A stretch of 64,000 nucleotides of DNA from Myotis daubentonii (Eukaryota; Chordata; Mammalia; Chiroptera; Vespertilionidae), in assembly GCF_963259705.1 (NCBI RefSeq), contig NC_081861.1, positions 103,561,226 through 103,625,225 of the forward strand. Reading direction: 5' to 3'. Positions within the stretch are counted from its first letter, which is position 1; every line of letters begins with the position of its first letter. Positions 1 through 10,464 of this stretch are shown one piece after another. The position numbers and the translations under genes were made by a program. The notes beneath the pieces are model-generated. The model searched no databases. It was not told where the DNA came from and saw only the letters and a list, made by a program, of their open reading frames with translations.

Positions 1-904
1 GAGCCAGCTTCTGGCTGAGTGGCACTACTCCTCGGTCTGACCTAAACCCTAGAGATTAGTACTTCATTTTACAACTTTTTCTCGGTTTATAGGCAGCAGT
101 AAACTCAGACCACACAGTCAGGTGTGCAAGAAATGTTGCTTTCTTTATTGTTTAGTAACCAAACCTAACTTCAACTTCAGCCCCCATTCTGCCAAGTGAA
201 AAAACAAAAACAAAATATTATTTAACTTAGGTTTCCCACCCCCTTCTCTGGAGTTGTACTTCCATGTCAGACAGTTTATATCTCAGGCAGAGGTGCCAAA
301 GAACCGAGCAGGGTCAAGAACATCTGGATCTCAGTCTTCTGTCTGGGCTGGCCCCCACCCAGCTGCCCTTGACCCTCACCTCAGAGCTCAAGTCCATGCT
401 GATCCCTGGTATATTCTCATCTGGGCCTTGAGGCCTCTTGAGGCCAATTTGCTCTCTCCCTCCCTCCCTGCCAGCTTCTCTCTCTCACACAAAGAGCTAT
501 TGGGTTTTCTGGGGTGAGGTCCTCTGACACCTCCTCAGCCCTGTTGCATGGACACCATCTTGGTGCCTTGGTCACAGCCACAAAGCTGTGCGGCTGCTCT
601 CAGACCCTCCGTCTCCTGCTGCCTTAGGGAGTGACTCAGTGGGAGGGGAGGGTCACAGTCCTTTTTACATGGCCGCCAACAAACACTCAGTGTTCCTTCC
701 CTCTAGTTCTCCTTCTCCTCCTCACCCCAGTCCAGGCACGTCTCTGTGCAGGGCAGGGGAGGGTGGGAGGCAGGCGTGTCTCTGACCCAGCACACAGGCT
801 TCCAGATCCACTGCTCCCCCGGGGAGGTCTTCCACGCTCTGGACCTCGACACCCAGAACCTGCCCCCTCTCAGCTGCAGGTCTTTGTCCGCAGTGGTCAA
901 GTCT
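1..904. other. Single-copy, moderately GC-rich segment, no gene recognised
   Basis: No repeat family or convincing coding frame was recognised. Short frames around 254-942 have no family signature and overlap in several frames. An AATAAA on the minus strand (144-149, TTTATT on plus) lies in a transcript-like context, so a fragment of a 3' UTR is possible but unsupported otherwise. Because the Helitron ending at 2502 has no visible 3' end to its right, this stretch could be host DNA carried inside that Helitron; this is inference only. Confidence 0.4.
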
Positions 905-912
905 GTTTAGAG

Positions 913-1134
913 CAGTGGTTCTCAACCTTGGCTGCACATTAGAATCACCTGGGAATCTTTTTAAAATCCTGATTTCTGGGCCTCATCCTCCGGAAATTCT
1001 GTTTCTTTGTTACTAATGTTGTGGCTCTACCCCATAACAAAGAAGCAGAATTTCCAGAGGATGAGGCCCAGAAATCAGGATTTTAAAAAGATTCCCAGGT
1101 GATTCTAATGTGCAGCCAAGGTTGAGAACCACTG
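913..1134. mobile_element. Non-autonomous hAT element (MER5/Charlie-like), near-perfect hairpin
   Basis: The 222-bp element starts CAGTGGTTCTCAACC and ends with its reverse complement. The two arms stay almost perfectly complementary through most of the length, with the centre near 1015-1030. It is flanked by a perfect 8-bp target duplication, GTTTAGAG, at 905-912 and 1135-1142, the length expected for hAT transposases. Termini and size match the mammalian Charlie-derived MER5-type elements. It carries no coding capacity. Confidence 0.9.
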
Positions 1135-1142
1135 GTTTAGAG

Positions 1143-1740
1143 GCTTAAAGTCAAGAAGTGCCTCTTTGTTCTCTGCTTTCTGGAGGCTGTCAGCATGGAA
1201 CATTCCTGCCTGAACTGGGGAGGGGTCTCTGGGTGTTAAGAATACCAGGAGGGGAAGCACAGACTCCTCCTAGAGCTCTGAGATGGGAAAGGCAGCACCC
1301 CCTCACTTCTAACCCCAGGATGTTTCTTTAGAAGCAGAAGCCTCATCCTGTGCAGGGGCCTGTGCTGGCTGCCTCAGTTTCTCAGAGACAACGAATTTGA
1401 TGAACGTCTTTTCCCGACTGCAGTAGCTGCTTCATTTGTTCGTTCTCGAATTTTTCATTAGCTGCTAAATCGCCCCTGCGGCTGCAAACCTGTTGTGCCT
1501 GACTCAGCCAGTGGGGAGCTATGGGAGCTGTGCAGGGACAGGGGAAGGGGGAGGGGGACCTGGCCTGCAGAGAGGGTCAGTGGTGCCTGCCCGGCTGTCA
1601 CAGAGGATGTGGCTTAGGTTAGGTCCTGTCCTTTGGCGACTTTAGGAGGGGAGGCCGTGTCCTCCGCTCCCCACTTTGACTCAGGGGTGGAAGTTCTCCT
1701 TGCTCTCTGGCCTCATAACTCAGTGGATCATAGTGGGATG
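1143..1740. other. Single-copy segment, no feature recognised
   Basis: GC-moderate sequence without a recognised repeat, coding frame or RNA gene. It continues the character of 1-904 and ends where the Helitron-type tandem repeats begin. Confidence 0.35.
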
Positions 1741-2502
1741 TGGCAGGCAGGCAGCTTCTGTGGCTTCACACAGGCATGGGCTGGTGGCTTCTGCAGCCAC
1801 ACACGGGCGCGGGCCTGCAACCCAGGACCGGATCAGGTCACAGGTGATGGCAGGCGGCTTTTGTGGCTACACATGCTGTGGGCAGGCGGCTTCAGAGGCT
1901 GCACACAGGCTCGGGCTGTGGGCTTCTGATGCTGCACATGGGCACTGGCAGGCAGCTTCTGGGGGGTTGGGGTTGCCGCCTGGCCTGCTCCCGGGCCCTC
2001 CCACCCTCCGATCACCATGGCGATCTCCTGGCTCAGGCCAGCCACCAGCCCCTGGAGTTTGGGGTTGCCCCCTGGCCTGTGCCCAGGCCCTCCCGCCCTC
2101 CGATAGCCAGGCGCAGGCCCTCCCGCCCTCCAATCGCCATGGCGATTGCTGGGTGCAGGCCAGCCTGCAATCCTGGCAGGCGTGGGGGGGTCCGGGGTTG
2201 CGGCCTGACCTTCCCGCCCTCCCATGTCATGGCGATCTCAGGGCGCAGGCCATCCGGCAACCCCAACCGGCTTTCCGATGGCGATCACCGGCTGAAGGTG
2301 GCCTTTGCCCACGCCCCAGCTCTTGCCTGCCGCCTGGGTTGCCATTCTTCAGTCCTTCCCCTTTCACTTCCTAGCATTGCGGCTATGTATGCAAATTAAC
2401 CGCCATCTTGGCTGGAAGTTAATTTGCATATCACCCTGATTAGCCAATGGGAAGGGTAGCGGTAGTACGCCAATTACCATGTTTCTCTTTTATTAGATAG
2501 GA
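1741..2502 (-). mobile_element. Non-autonomous Helitron, 5' end at 2502, 3' end not found
   Basis: Read on the minus strand, the element starts TCCTATCTAATAAAAGAG at 2502 and continues through the conserved subterminal block with ATTGGCTAATC and ATGCAAATTAAC (about 2375-2460). That block is shared with the other Helitrons in this window. The interior (1741-2300) is GC-rich and made of imperfect tandem units built on GGCAGGCGGCTTCTG and on CCGATCGCCATGGCGAT-like motifs. No hairpin plus CTAG is visible at the left, so the element is either 3'-truncated near 1741 or extends left, possibly beyond the window. Frames across the tandem units are not genes. Confidence 0.8.
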
Positions 2503-2520
2503 TATGTATATAATTAGTGA

Positions 2521-3021
2521 CTAGTGGCCCGGTGCATGAAATTCATGCATGGTGGGGGGGTCCCTCAGCCCGGCCTGCACCCTCTCCAATCTGGGACCCC
2601 TCGAGGAATGTCCCACAGGGATCAGGCCTAAATGGGCAGTTGAACATCCCTCTCGCAATCTGGGACTGCTGGCTCTTAACCGCTTGCCTGCCTGACTGAT
2701 TGCCCCTAACAATTGTGCTGCTGGCCTGCTTGCCCCCAACTGCCCCCCTGCCAGCCTGCTCATCCCCAACTGCTCCCCCTGCTAGCCTGCTAGCTTTATT
2801 ACCCTCAACTGACCCCCAATGATGGCCTACTCACCCCCAACTGCCCCCCCACCGGCCTGATCACTGACAACTGCCATCCCATCCTGGCCTGATCACCCAC
2901 AACTGCCCTCCCCTCTTGGCCCCTCACCATCTCTACCTCGGCCCCATCATCATGGTTTTGTCCAGAAGGTCTCCTGGAAGGTCTCCCAGTCTAATTAGCA
3001 TATTACCCTTTTATTAGTATA
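2521..3021 (-). mobile_element. Non-autonomous Helitron (about 0.5 kb)
   Basis: The 3' end is CTAG at 2521-2524 (plus-strand view), preceded on the minus strand by a perfect hairpin with 8-bp arms TGCATGAA/TTCATGCA around one base (2533-2549). The interior is a run of about 27-60-bp units built on CCCCCAACTGCC and GGCCTG. The 5' end near 3018-3021 (CTAATAAAAGGGTAATATGC on minus) lacks the usual TC, so it is slightly eroded or was cut into by the neighbour. Confidence 0.85.
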
Positions 3022-4044
3022 CTAGAGGCCCGGTGCACAAAAATTTGTGCACTCGGGGGGGAGGGGGAGGTTCCTCAGCCCGGCCTGTGCCCTCTCCCAT
3101 TCTGGGACCCCTCGGGAGATAATGACTTGCTGGCTTAGGCCTGCTCCCAGGTGGCAGAGGGCAGGCCCAATCCCTAGGTGCAGCCCCTGGTCGGGCTCAG
3201 AGCAGGGCCGATTGGGGAGTTGGGGCACCACCCCCTGTCATGCACAGAGCAGGGCGGATTGGGAGGTTGCGATGCCACCCTCAGTCACGCTCAGGGTAGG
3301 GCTGATTGGGGGGTTGGGGCACCGTCCCCTGTCACACTCAAGGCAGGGTTGATGGGGAGGTTGTGGCGCCACCCCCTGTCACGCACAGAGCAGGGCCCAT
3401 CAGGGGGTTGGGGCACTGCCCCCTATTACACACAGAACAGGGTGGATCAGGGGGTTGGGGCGCCGCCACTGTCACACTCAGGGCAGGGCCGATGGGGAGG
3501 TTATGGCTCTACCCCATCACACACAGAGCAGGGCCCGTGGGGTGGGGGTTGGGGCGCTGCCCTCTATTACCCACAGAGCAGGGCCGATCAGGGGGTTGGG
3601 GCGCCACCACTCTCACACTCAGGGCAGAGCCGTTGGGAAGGTTATGGCTCTACCCCTTCACACACAGAGCAGGGCCGATCAGGGGGTTGGGGCACTGCCC
3701 CCTGTCACACACAGAGCAGGGCCAATCAGGGGGTTGGGGTGCCACACCCTGTCACACACAGAGCCGCAGGGCAATCGGGGGGTTTGGGCGCTGCCCCCGT
3801 CACACTGATCCCGGTGCCGGGAGGCTTCGCGGCTCTGCTGATCCCGGTGCTGGAAGGCATATTACCCTTTTATTATACAGGATAGAGGCCTGGGGCACAG
3901 GTGGGTGCCGGCTGGTTTGCCCTGAAGGGTGTCCTGGATCAGGGTTGGGGTCCCCACTGGGGTGCTTGGCCAGTCTGGGTGAGGGGCTGAGGGCTGTTTG
4001 CAGGCTGGCGGGTGACTGAAGCACCCAACCTCTCCTTTTTTTCT

Positions 4045-4075
<31 letters not shown>

Positions 4076-4468
4076 TTCTGGGCCAGCTTTAGCTTTGAGT
4101 CTTGGCTCCAGCTCTTAGGCCTCCGCTGCTGAAAGCAGGTTTCTGGCTTTGTTTACCTTCTGTATTTGAAACAATGTTGCGATCCTGCTGGCTGCAGCCC
4201 GGCGGACTAAAGCAGGTTTCTGGGGTTTTGTTTAGCTTCTATATTTGTAACATAGTTGCTTAGAGTTGCAGCTCAGACGCCTGCAGCAGCAGGCAGGGAA
4301 CGTTGGAGTCCTCTGTCACTGAAGCAAGCAAGCCTCATGTTAGTTTCAAGCTGCCAAGCTGCCAGCCACCATCTTGGCTGGCAGTTAATTTGCATATTGC
4401 CCTGATTAGCCAATGGGAAGGGTAGCGGTCATATGCTAATTACCATGTTTCTCTTTTATTAGATAGGA
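3022..4468 (-). mobile_element. Composite double Helitron, copy A
   Basis: The unit contains two Helitrons head to tail. The outer 3' end is CTAG at 3022-3025 with a hairpin GTGCACAAA/TTTGTGCAC just inside (3033-3051). An internal 5' end, TCCTGTATAATAAAAGGG on minus, ends at 3882. The second member begins immediately (TAGAGGCCTGG, 3883 on), but its own hairpin is degenerate. The outer 5' end is TCCTATCTAATAAAAGAG at 4468. The same two-part arrangement with the same junction occurs at 51281-53140, so the pair has moved as one element. The second member holds a T-rich tract (4036-4075) and the ATGCAAATTAAC subterminal block. Confidence 0.88.
3195..3800. repeat. Minisatellite, about 48-bp unit, inside Helitron copy A
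   Basis: About 13 imperfect units of roughly 44-54 bp, each with GGGTTGGGGC, CACACACAGAGCAGGGC and CGATCAGGG-like blocks. Most units have a length divisible by three, which keeps frames open over 200 codons (for example 3178-3885 and 3306-4019). The predicted products are pure repeats of the unit and are not genes. Confidence 0.9.
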
Positions 4469-5068
4469 TATGTATATATTAGTTAATTAGTTACTGCAGA
4501 TTTCCTCCTTCTGGAACTAAACACAAAGATGCTATATGTTAGTTTTTCTTCTTCTTTGTGGTTTCTGGAAACATATCAAAGAGAAAATTTTACAAGTCTT
4601 AGAAGAAGCAGAAGTTTAGCTTACTTAGCATGTGAAGAAACATGAAAACTTTTGGGGCTTGGAGCCTTAACAATTTGAAACTGGTGAAAATGTTAAAATG
4701 CTGTTTTTTACCACTGACTCCTCTTTTTGTGTCTCTTGACAGCTGCATTCTTTAGTCACTAATTCATGCAGTATGGTTTGCAAGAAACTTTAAAGCAATA
4801 TTTTCCCTGCTGCTTTCCTTACATTTTCATTTGTGGCCTAAATGATTTATGTAGGAAATATTTACTTTGAGGCTTTGGTTTGGCTCAGAAAATGCCAAGT
4901 GATCAAACCCAAGCAATGAGTCAATTGATCTCAGCAATGGAACCTTTGAATGTAGAATAACGTACAAGCAAGCTGCTACAAAAAGATTCCAAATTATATT
5001 TACAAATTTAATAATGCTAATGCTTCCATGCCTGAAAGACAGATATAAAGTTGAATTCTTTCTGAGTT

Positions 5069-5111
<43 letters not shown>

Positions 5112-5733
5112 TTTTTGTCTTCAGCATCTTCCTGAAAAAAAAAAAAAAAGAAAGAAAGAAGATAAAAATAGATGGTAAGGTTTATCTTTGATGGTTCTAG
5201 CTGTCCTTTTCTCCACTTGGCCCTCTCTCATTTTCTGATTTCTTTCTAATTCTTATTCAATTTTATTTTCAGGAAATATTTGTGAATGTGAGATCTTAAC
5301 TATGCATTCTAGGTAACCTCAGTCTCTTACAGTAAAAATGGAGTTTCTGCATCCTTGAAAGCCTGCAGCATTTTTTTTCAGTAACTTTCCTGTATCTTTG
5401 AAACCATGCTATGTAAGCATACACTTACTCTAAGGCTGCTTCCAATGTAACCCACTTATAACCTATATGATAACTTTATGTACCCCAAACTAAGATAAAC
5501 CTCTACATCTTCTTGTCTCTTTTGGGGAAAAGACACACACACACACACACACACACACCACTTTCCAGTCATTGAAGTAGATGTATATGAAACAATATGC
5601 AAAACCAAGGAAAGCTTTTCTATAACAGTGTATTTTTATGAGTGCAAAATATGTTACATAAATAATTTTTGAGATTACAGATATGAACTTAAAATGGTCA
5701 AACTGACTTTCAAGTAAATATGATTTGTTTTCC
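4469..5733. other. Single-copy AT-rich DNA with simple repeats
   Basis: Not recognised as a repeat family and without coding signals. It holds (TTTA)n at about 5066-5115, an A-run grading into AAAG at 5136-5160, and (CA)n at 5531-5560. Confidence 0.5.
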
Positions 5734-5734
5734 A

Positions 5735-6235
5735 ATTTATTTTTTTAATTTTAATTACATTTATTAGGGCAACATTGATTAATAAGATTATATGAGTTTC
5801 AAGTGTACAATTCTACAATACAGCAATTTTCAACTGCCATGCCACGGCTGGCACACTGGTGTGCACTCAAAAATTTTAAAACATGCAATACCTAAGTATT
5901 TATTCAGGGGTACTGACTTCTTTTCTCTTAGATTGCCAAATTGAAAAATAACAACAATAGCTATCAAATGTGAATTAATCAAAATTATACCTATTTTTGT
6001 CAGATTGGCCAAAATACACTATATTTTTGATGTGCTACAGAATGTTAGTACTTTAAGTGTGCCATGAGATGAGAAAGGTTGAAAATCCCTGCTATAATAC
6101 ATTATCTGTATATTGCATTGTGTGTTCACCACCCAAAGTCAAATATCCGTCTATCAACATTTATCCCTCCTCTACTACCTTCTACCTCTTTCACCCCATT
6201 TCAGTGGTGTTTATACTCCCATCATGAGTAGTTTA
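5735..6235 (-). mobile_element. L1 3' end fragment, split by a hAT element
   Basis: The opening ATTACATTTATTAGGGCAAC, continuing to CAAGTGTACAATTCTAC and then, after the insertion, CATTATCTGTATATTGCATTGTGTGTTCACCACCCAAAGTCAAAT, is the 3' UTR of a mammalian L1 read on the minus strand. The same block occurs at 19760-19870. The element at 5821-6091 interrupts it. Confidence 0.75.
5821..6091. mobile_element. Non-autonomous hAT element with 8-bp target duplication
   Basis: The ends CAGCAATTTTCAAC and GTTGAAAATCCCTG are imperfect inverted repeats. The flanks CTACAATA (5813-5820) and CTATAATA (6092-6099) form an 8-bp target duplication with one mismatch. The element is 271 bp with no coding capacity. 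The insertion sits inside an L1 3' UTR, so it is younger than that L1. Confidence 0.85.
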
Positions 6236-7700
6236 AAGCTACAAAAGAAGAGTCACTGAAGTAGAAATTGGTGAAGTATGCACACAATGGGTCTATTACA
6301 CCTGTAAGAGCTGGTTTCCTCACACATCTGAAGAGTTGTCATCTTATCCTATTTTGAGATATTTACAATATATAGAAGGGGACCCCACAAAAAGCACTAT
6401 TTAAAGAAAATAATAACTTGCTAATCAGGCAAGTACAAATTTCAACGAGACATTTTTTTAAGTAAGTTTGGTGAGGTTGGTGAGATACTTCCTGGTACCC
6501 ACTGAATCTCACCACGTTAATTCCTCATCATTAATAGTTCCTCAGTATAATATGGCATGTAAGGACTAACTGATTTGGTATGGAAGTCTTAGAAATTAAT
6601 ATCCCATAAGACCTGCCTTTCTGAGCATGTTTTATGCCTCTATTCTTAATTGTTGAGCTTTTCAATTTTAGATTTAGTTAACAGTACAGAAATTAAAATA
6701 ATGACCAATGTTAAATTGAGCAAACTTATATAAGGAACCATAGAGTTTATGAGCTATTCATACTATTTCATTATTTTTCCTCCTATAAGTTCAATTATTG
6801 CCAAGCCTCATTTGTCTTAGGCTTAACTGATTTATCACTTCTTGTTGATATATTCTTACAATCCTGTTGCCTTCTTTGCCTTCATATGTCAAAATGTGCA
6901 CTAAGAAATGGAAGTCCCATGAGTCTGAATAAGAAGCCTAAAACCTAATATACAGGACCAATAGACATCTGTATACTAGAACTTTCCAGGTTAGCTTTCA
7001 AGTCAAATATGACTTAGGAATTGGATTCTGCATTTAGTAGCCCGAGACAAGGAAGGGAAATTGAAATAAAAACAGAGAAAAGGGTTTTCATATACACTCA
7101 CAAATATGTATTTTAATTGAAATGATGTGAATTATAGTGGACTTCATAAAAATAGTATCAGTGTCTAATAAATTGCAAGTACAGTACTAGGACTAGCGGT
7201 TTGAGGACAAAATAATTTATGAGGAAAAAGAAACTCGCTTTTTCCACACTTCCCAGAAGTATTAATCCACTCACTGCAAGTGTATCAATCACAAGGTAGG
7301 TTTAAAATGCCTATGTGTAACTTAGTGTTGAAAAGTATTCTAGTGTTTTTCAGGAAAAGGTTTAAAAAATTCATATGATCCTGTCCAGTCTAGCCCTTGA
7401 AAAAATAGAGAAGTTGAATTTGTCTTTAATAGCTCCTCTCCTTTTGAGATATTCCTCTTTCCTGTATCTGGCACCTGTCCCATCATATACCATAGTTCCC
7501 TAGTGATATTACTCCCCTCTTAATTAATTGTTACTATCAGACCTATCATCAAAACATTTTGACATATTTGAGTGACCTTGTTTCACTCTGGAGAGTCCAA
7601 CCTTGATTTCTCATAAAATATATTAGTCCCGTTATCTGTCTTTCAAAATTCTGTTTGCTTGGATCAGATAAACCTATGAACACAGGGAGAAAATTATGAA
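6236..7700. other. Single-copy AT-rich DNA, nothing recognised
   Basis: About 1.5 kb without a repeat signature, long frame or RNA gene that I can recognise. Confidence 0.5.
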
Positions 7701-7825
7701 GGGGCCACTAAAATAAAATAATCATTTATTTGTTAATTTTTATTAGTAAAATACACATAACAAAATTTACCATTTTAACAACTTTAAAGTGTTCAAAGCC
7801 ATGGTATTATAAACATTTAAAATGT

Positions 7826-8152
7826 ATTACAACAAGCAATGCAGAAACAGACTCATAGATACAGAGAACAAGCTGATGGTTGCCAGATGGTAGGGGTATT
7901 AGGAGGCTGGGTGAGAAAGGAGAAGGGGTTAAGAGTACAAAATGGAAGTTAGAAAATAGTCATGGGAATGTGAAGTACAGCATAGGAAATATAGTCAATA
8001 ATATTGTAATAACTATGTATGGTGCCAGTTGGATACTGGAAATATCAGGGGAAACACTTTGTAAAGTATATGATTATCTAACCACTCTGCTGTACACCTG
8101 AAACTAATATAATATTGAATGTAAACTGTAATTAAAAATGAAAATTAGAATT
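7826..8152 (+). mobile_element. L1 3' end (L1MA-like), plus orientation
   Basis: ACAGACTCATAGATACAGAG through ATAATATTGTAATAACTATG to GTACACCTGAAACTAATA is the typical 3' terminal block of L1MA-type elements, followed by an A-rich tail (8130-8152). A frame at 7880-8101 lies within it and is not a gene. Confidence 0.8.
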
Positions 8153-8626
8153 TTTAAATTGTAGTATAATTTCATCACTATCTAATTAGTTAAAAAAAAA
8201 ACCTATATTACCTGAAACAGAAACCCTGTAAACTTTCACTTCTCACTTCCCCCAAGCCCTCCACAGCCTAAGACAATAACTAATCTGCTTTTTGTGTGTA
8301 TGGATTACAATTTTATTCAATGGAACCATACAATATATGACCTTTAGTTTCTGGCTGCTTTCACCTACCATTATATTTTAAAAGTTCATATGGATGTATG
8401 GCTGTAGTTTATGTAATTACATCCTTCTTTTTATGGCTAACAATAATATATTGTATGGATATACCACATTTTGTAAACCCATTTACCAGTTGATGGATGA
8501 GTTTCCTCCACTTTAATTATTGTGGGTAGTGCTGCTATATTTCAGGAACAAATTTTGTTTGAACACCTGCTTTTAATTCTTTCTGGTATATGCCTAGGAA
8601 AGAAATTGCTGTATTATATGTTATTT

Positions 8627-8798
8627 CAAAGAGAGAAACATCGATGCGAGAGAGATTCATCAATTGGTTGCATTCTGCCCCTACCAGAGCCGGGGATCAA
8701 ACCTGCAACTAAGGTACCTGCCCTTGACCAGAATTGAACCTGGCACTTTTCAGTCTGGGGGCCAGTACTCTATTCACTGAGCTAAACCTGCTAGGGCT
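8627..8798 (-). mobile_element. Ves SINE (minus)
   Basis: A tRNA-derived SINE in reverse: tail side GAGAGAAACATCGATG, then the tRNA-related body with a decayed B box region (GCAACTAAGG..CCAGAATTGAACC) and CTGAGCTAAACCTGCTAGGGC at the 5' end. It is inserted in the old L1 3' region. The polymerase III promoter looks degenerate. Confidence 0.85.
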
Positions 8799-9354
8799 AA
8801 ATTAATTTTTAAATAATGTGTGGGATAAGCATCAAACTTCATCTTTTTTAATCTGGATACCCCAGTGACATTTGTTGAAGGGTTCCCTATTCTCCACATT
8901 CATATCAGCATTTGTTATCTTTTATCTTTTTTGATAGCTGTCATTCTAATACACATGAAGTGATATCTAATTGTGGTTTTAATTTGCATTTTTCTAATGA
9001 CTAGTGATGTTGAGCATGTTTTCATGTTCCTGTTGACCTTTCATATAGCCTTTGTCTATTTTTAAATTTTGTTTGCTATTGAGTTGTTATTTATATATTT
9101 TTTAGATATTAACCTCTTCTCAGGCATATGGATTGCAAATATTTTTACCAGTTAATAGGTTCTCTATTCACTTTGTTGATGGTTTATTTGCTGTGCATAA
9201 GTTATTTTAGTTTGTTATGTTTCCACTTGTTTATATTTAATTTTGTTGCATGCTCCTTAGATGTCATATAAAAAATTACTACCAAGACCTATGTCAAAGA
9301 GTTTTATTCCTACATATTTCCAGCTGTTTAATGTTTTAAGGTCTTATATTTAAA

Positions 9355-10464
9355 CTAGGGGCCCGGTGCACGAAATTCGTGCACTGGGTGTGTGTGGGGG
9401 GAGTGTCCCTCAGCCCAGCCTGCCCCCTCTCACATACTGGGAGCCCTCAGGCGTTGACCCCCATCACCCTCCAATCGCAGGATCGGCTCCTTGCCCAGGC
9501 CTGACGCCTCTGACAGAGGCGTCAGGCCTGGGCAGGGGACCCCCAGACCCCTCTGATTGCTGGCTCTGCCCCTTGCCGAGGCCTGATGCCTCAGCCAGAG
9601 GCGTAGACCCCCATCACCCTCTGATCACCTGATCGGCCCCTTGCCCAGGCCTGACGCCTCAGCCAGAGGTGTCAGGATTGGACAGGGGACCCCCATCTCC
9701 CCCCAATCACTGGCTCTGGCCCAGGAATCATGCCTGGGCAGGGGACCCCCATCTCCCTCTGATCGCTTGCTCCACCCCCCGCCCAAGCCTGACGCCTCTG
9801 ACCCAGGCTTCAGGCCTGGGCAAGGGGACCATCATATCCCCCCAATCCCCGGCTCAGCCCCCCGCCCAGGCCTGATGCCTCGGCCAGAGGAGTTGACCCT
9901 CATCACCCTCCGATCACCAATCACCGGATTGGCCCCTTGACCAGGCCTGAGGCCTCCGGCAGAGGTGTCAGGCCTGGGCAGGGGACCCCCAGCTCCCCGT
10001 GGTTGCATGCTCCGCCTCTGCCCAGGCCTAATGCCTCTGGCTGAGGCATCTGGCTCCGGCAGCGGGAACCCGCAGCTGCAGCGGCCCCGCAATCGTGGGC
10101 TCCGCTTTAGGCCCAGGCAAGGGACCCCTAGCTCCTGGGACTGCCAGCTTCGACCATGACCAGCTCCCATTGCTGGCTCCACCCCTACTTCCTGCTATCA
10201 CTGGCCAGGGCGGAAAAGGCACCTGTTTGGCCCCCCAGCTCTTAGCTCCCCCCTGGGTTTCCGATCACTGTCAGTGGCAGGGGGCTTCTTCCTGCTTTCC
10301 CTTTCGCCTCCCTGCATTGTGCCTACATATGCAAATTAACCGCCATCTTGTTGGCAGTTAACTGCCAATCATAGTTGGCAGTTAATTTGCATATAGCCCT
10401 GATTAGCCAATGAAAAGGGTATCGTCGTACACCAATTACCATTTTTCTCTTTTATTAGTGTAGA
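9355..10464 (-). mobile_element. Non-autonomous Helitron (1.1 kb) with palindromic minisatellite
   Basis: The 3' end is CTAG at 9355-9358, followed inside by a hairpin GTGCACGAA/TTCGTGCAC (9367-9385). The 5' end is TCTACACTAATAAAAGAG at 10464 (minus). A and T flank the insertion, and the surrounding L1 reads through when the element is removed. The interior (about 9440-10080) consists of repeated units with GCCTGACGCCTC and CAGAGGCGTCAGGC, each unit itself an inverted repeat. Near the 5' end is the ATGCAAATTAACCGCCATCTTG block common to the Helitrons of this window. Short GC-rich frames are not genes. Confidence 0.92.

Noticed and set aside
1633..2399. GC-rich overlapping frames up to 232 codons
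   Set aside because: All frames are open because of GC-rich tandem units of a Helitron; no domain, no splice context.
3195..3800. Regular spacing of similar blocks, at first sight CRISPR-like
   Set aside because: The whole unit is repeated without unique spacers, and the genome is mammalian; it is a minisatellite.
3178..4019. Frames of 235 and 237 codons with regular repeats, like a repeat protein
   Set aside because: They follow the minisatellite unit exactly and exist in several frames at once; the start and end lie in Helitron sequence, and the homologous array at 51.4-52.5 kb has different frames.
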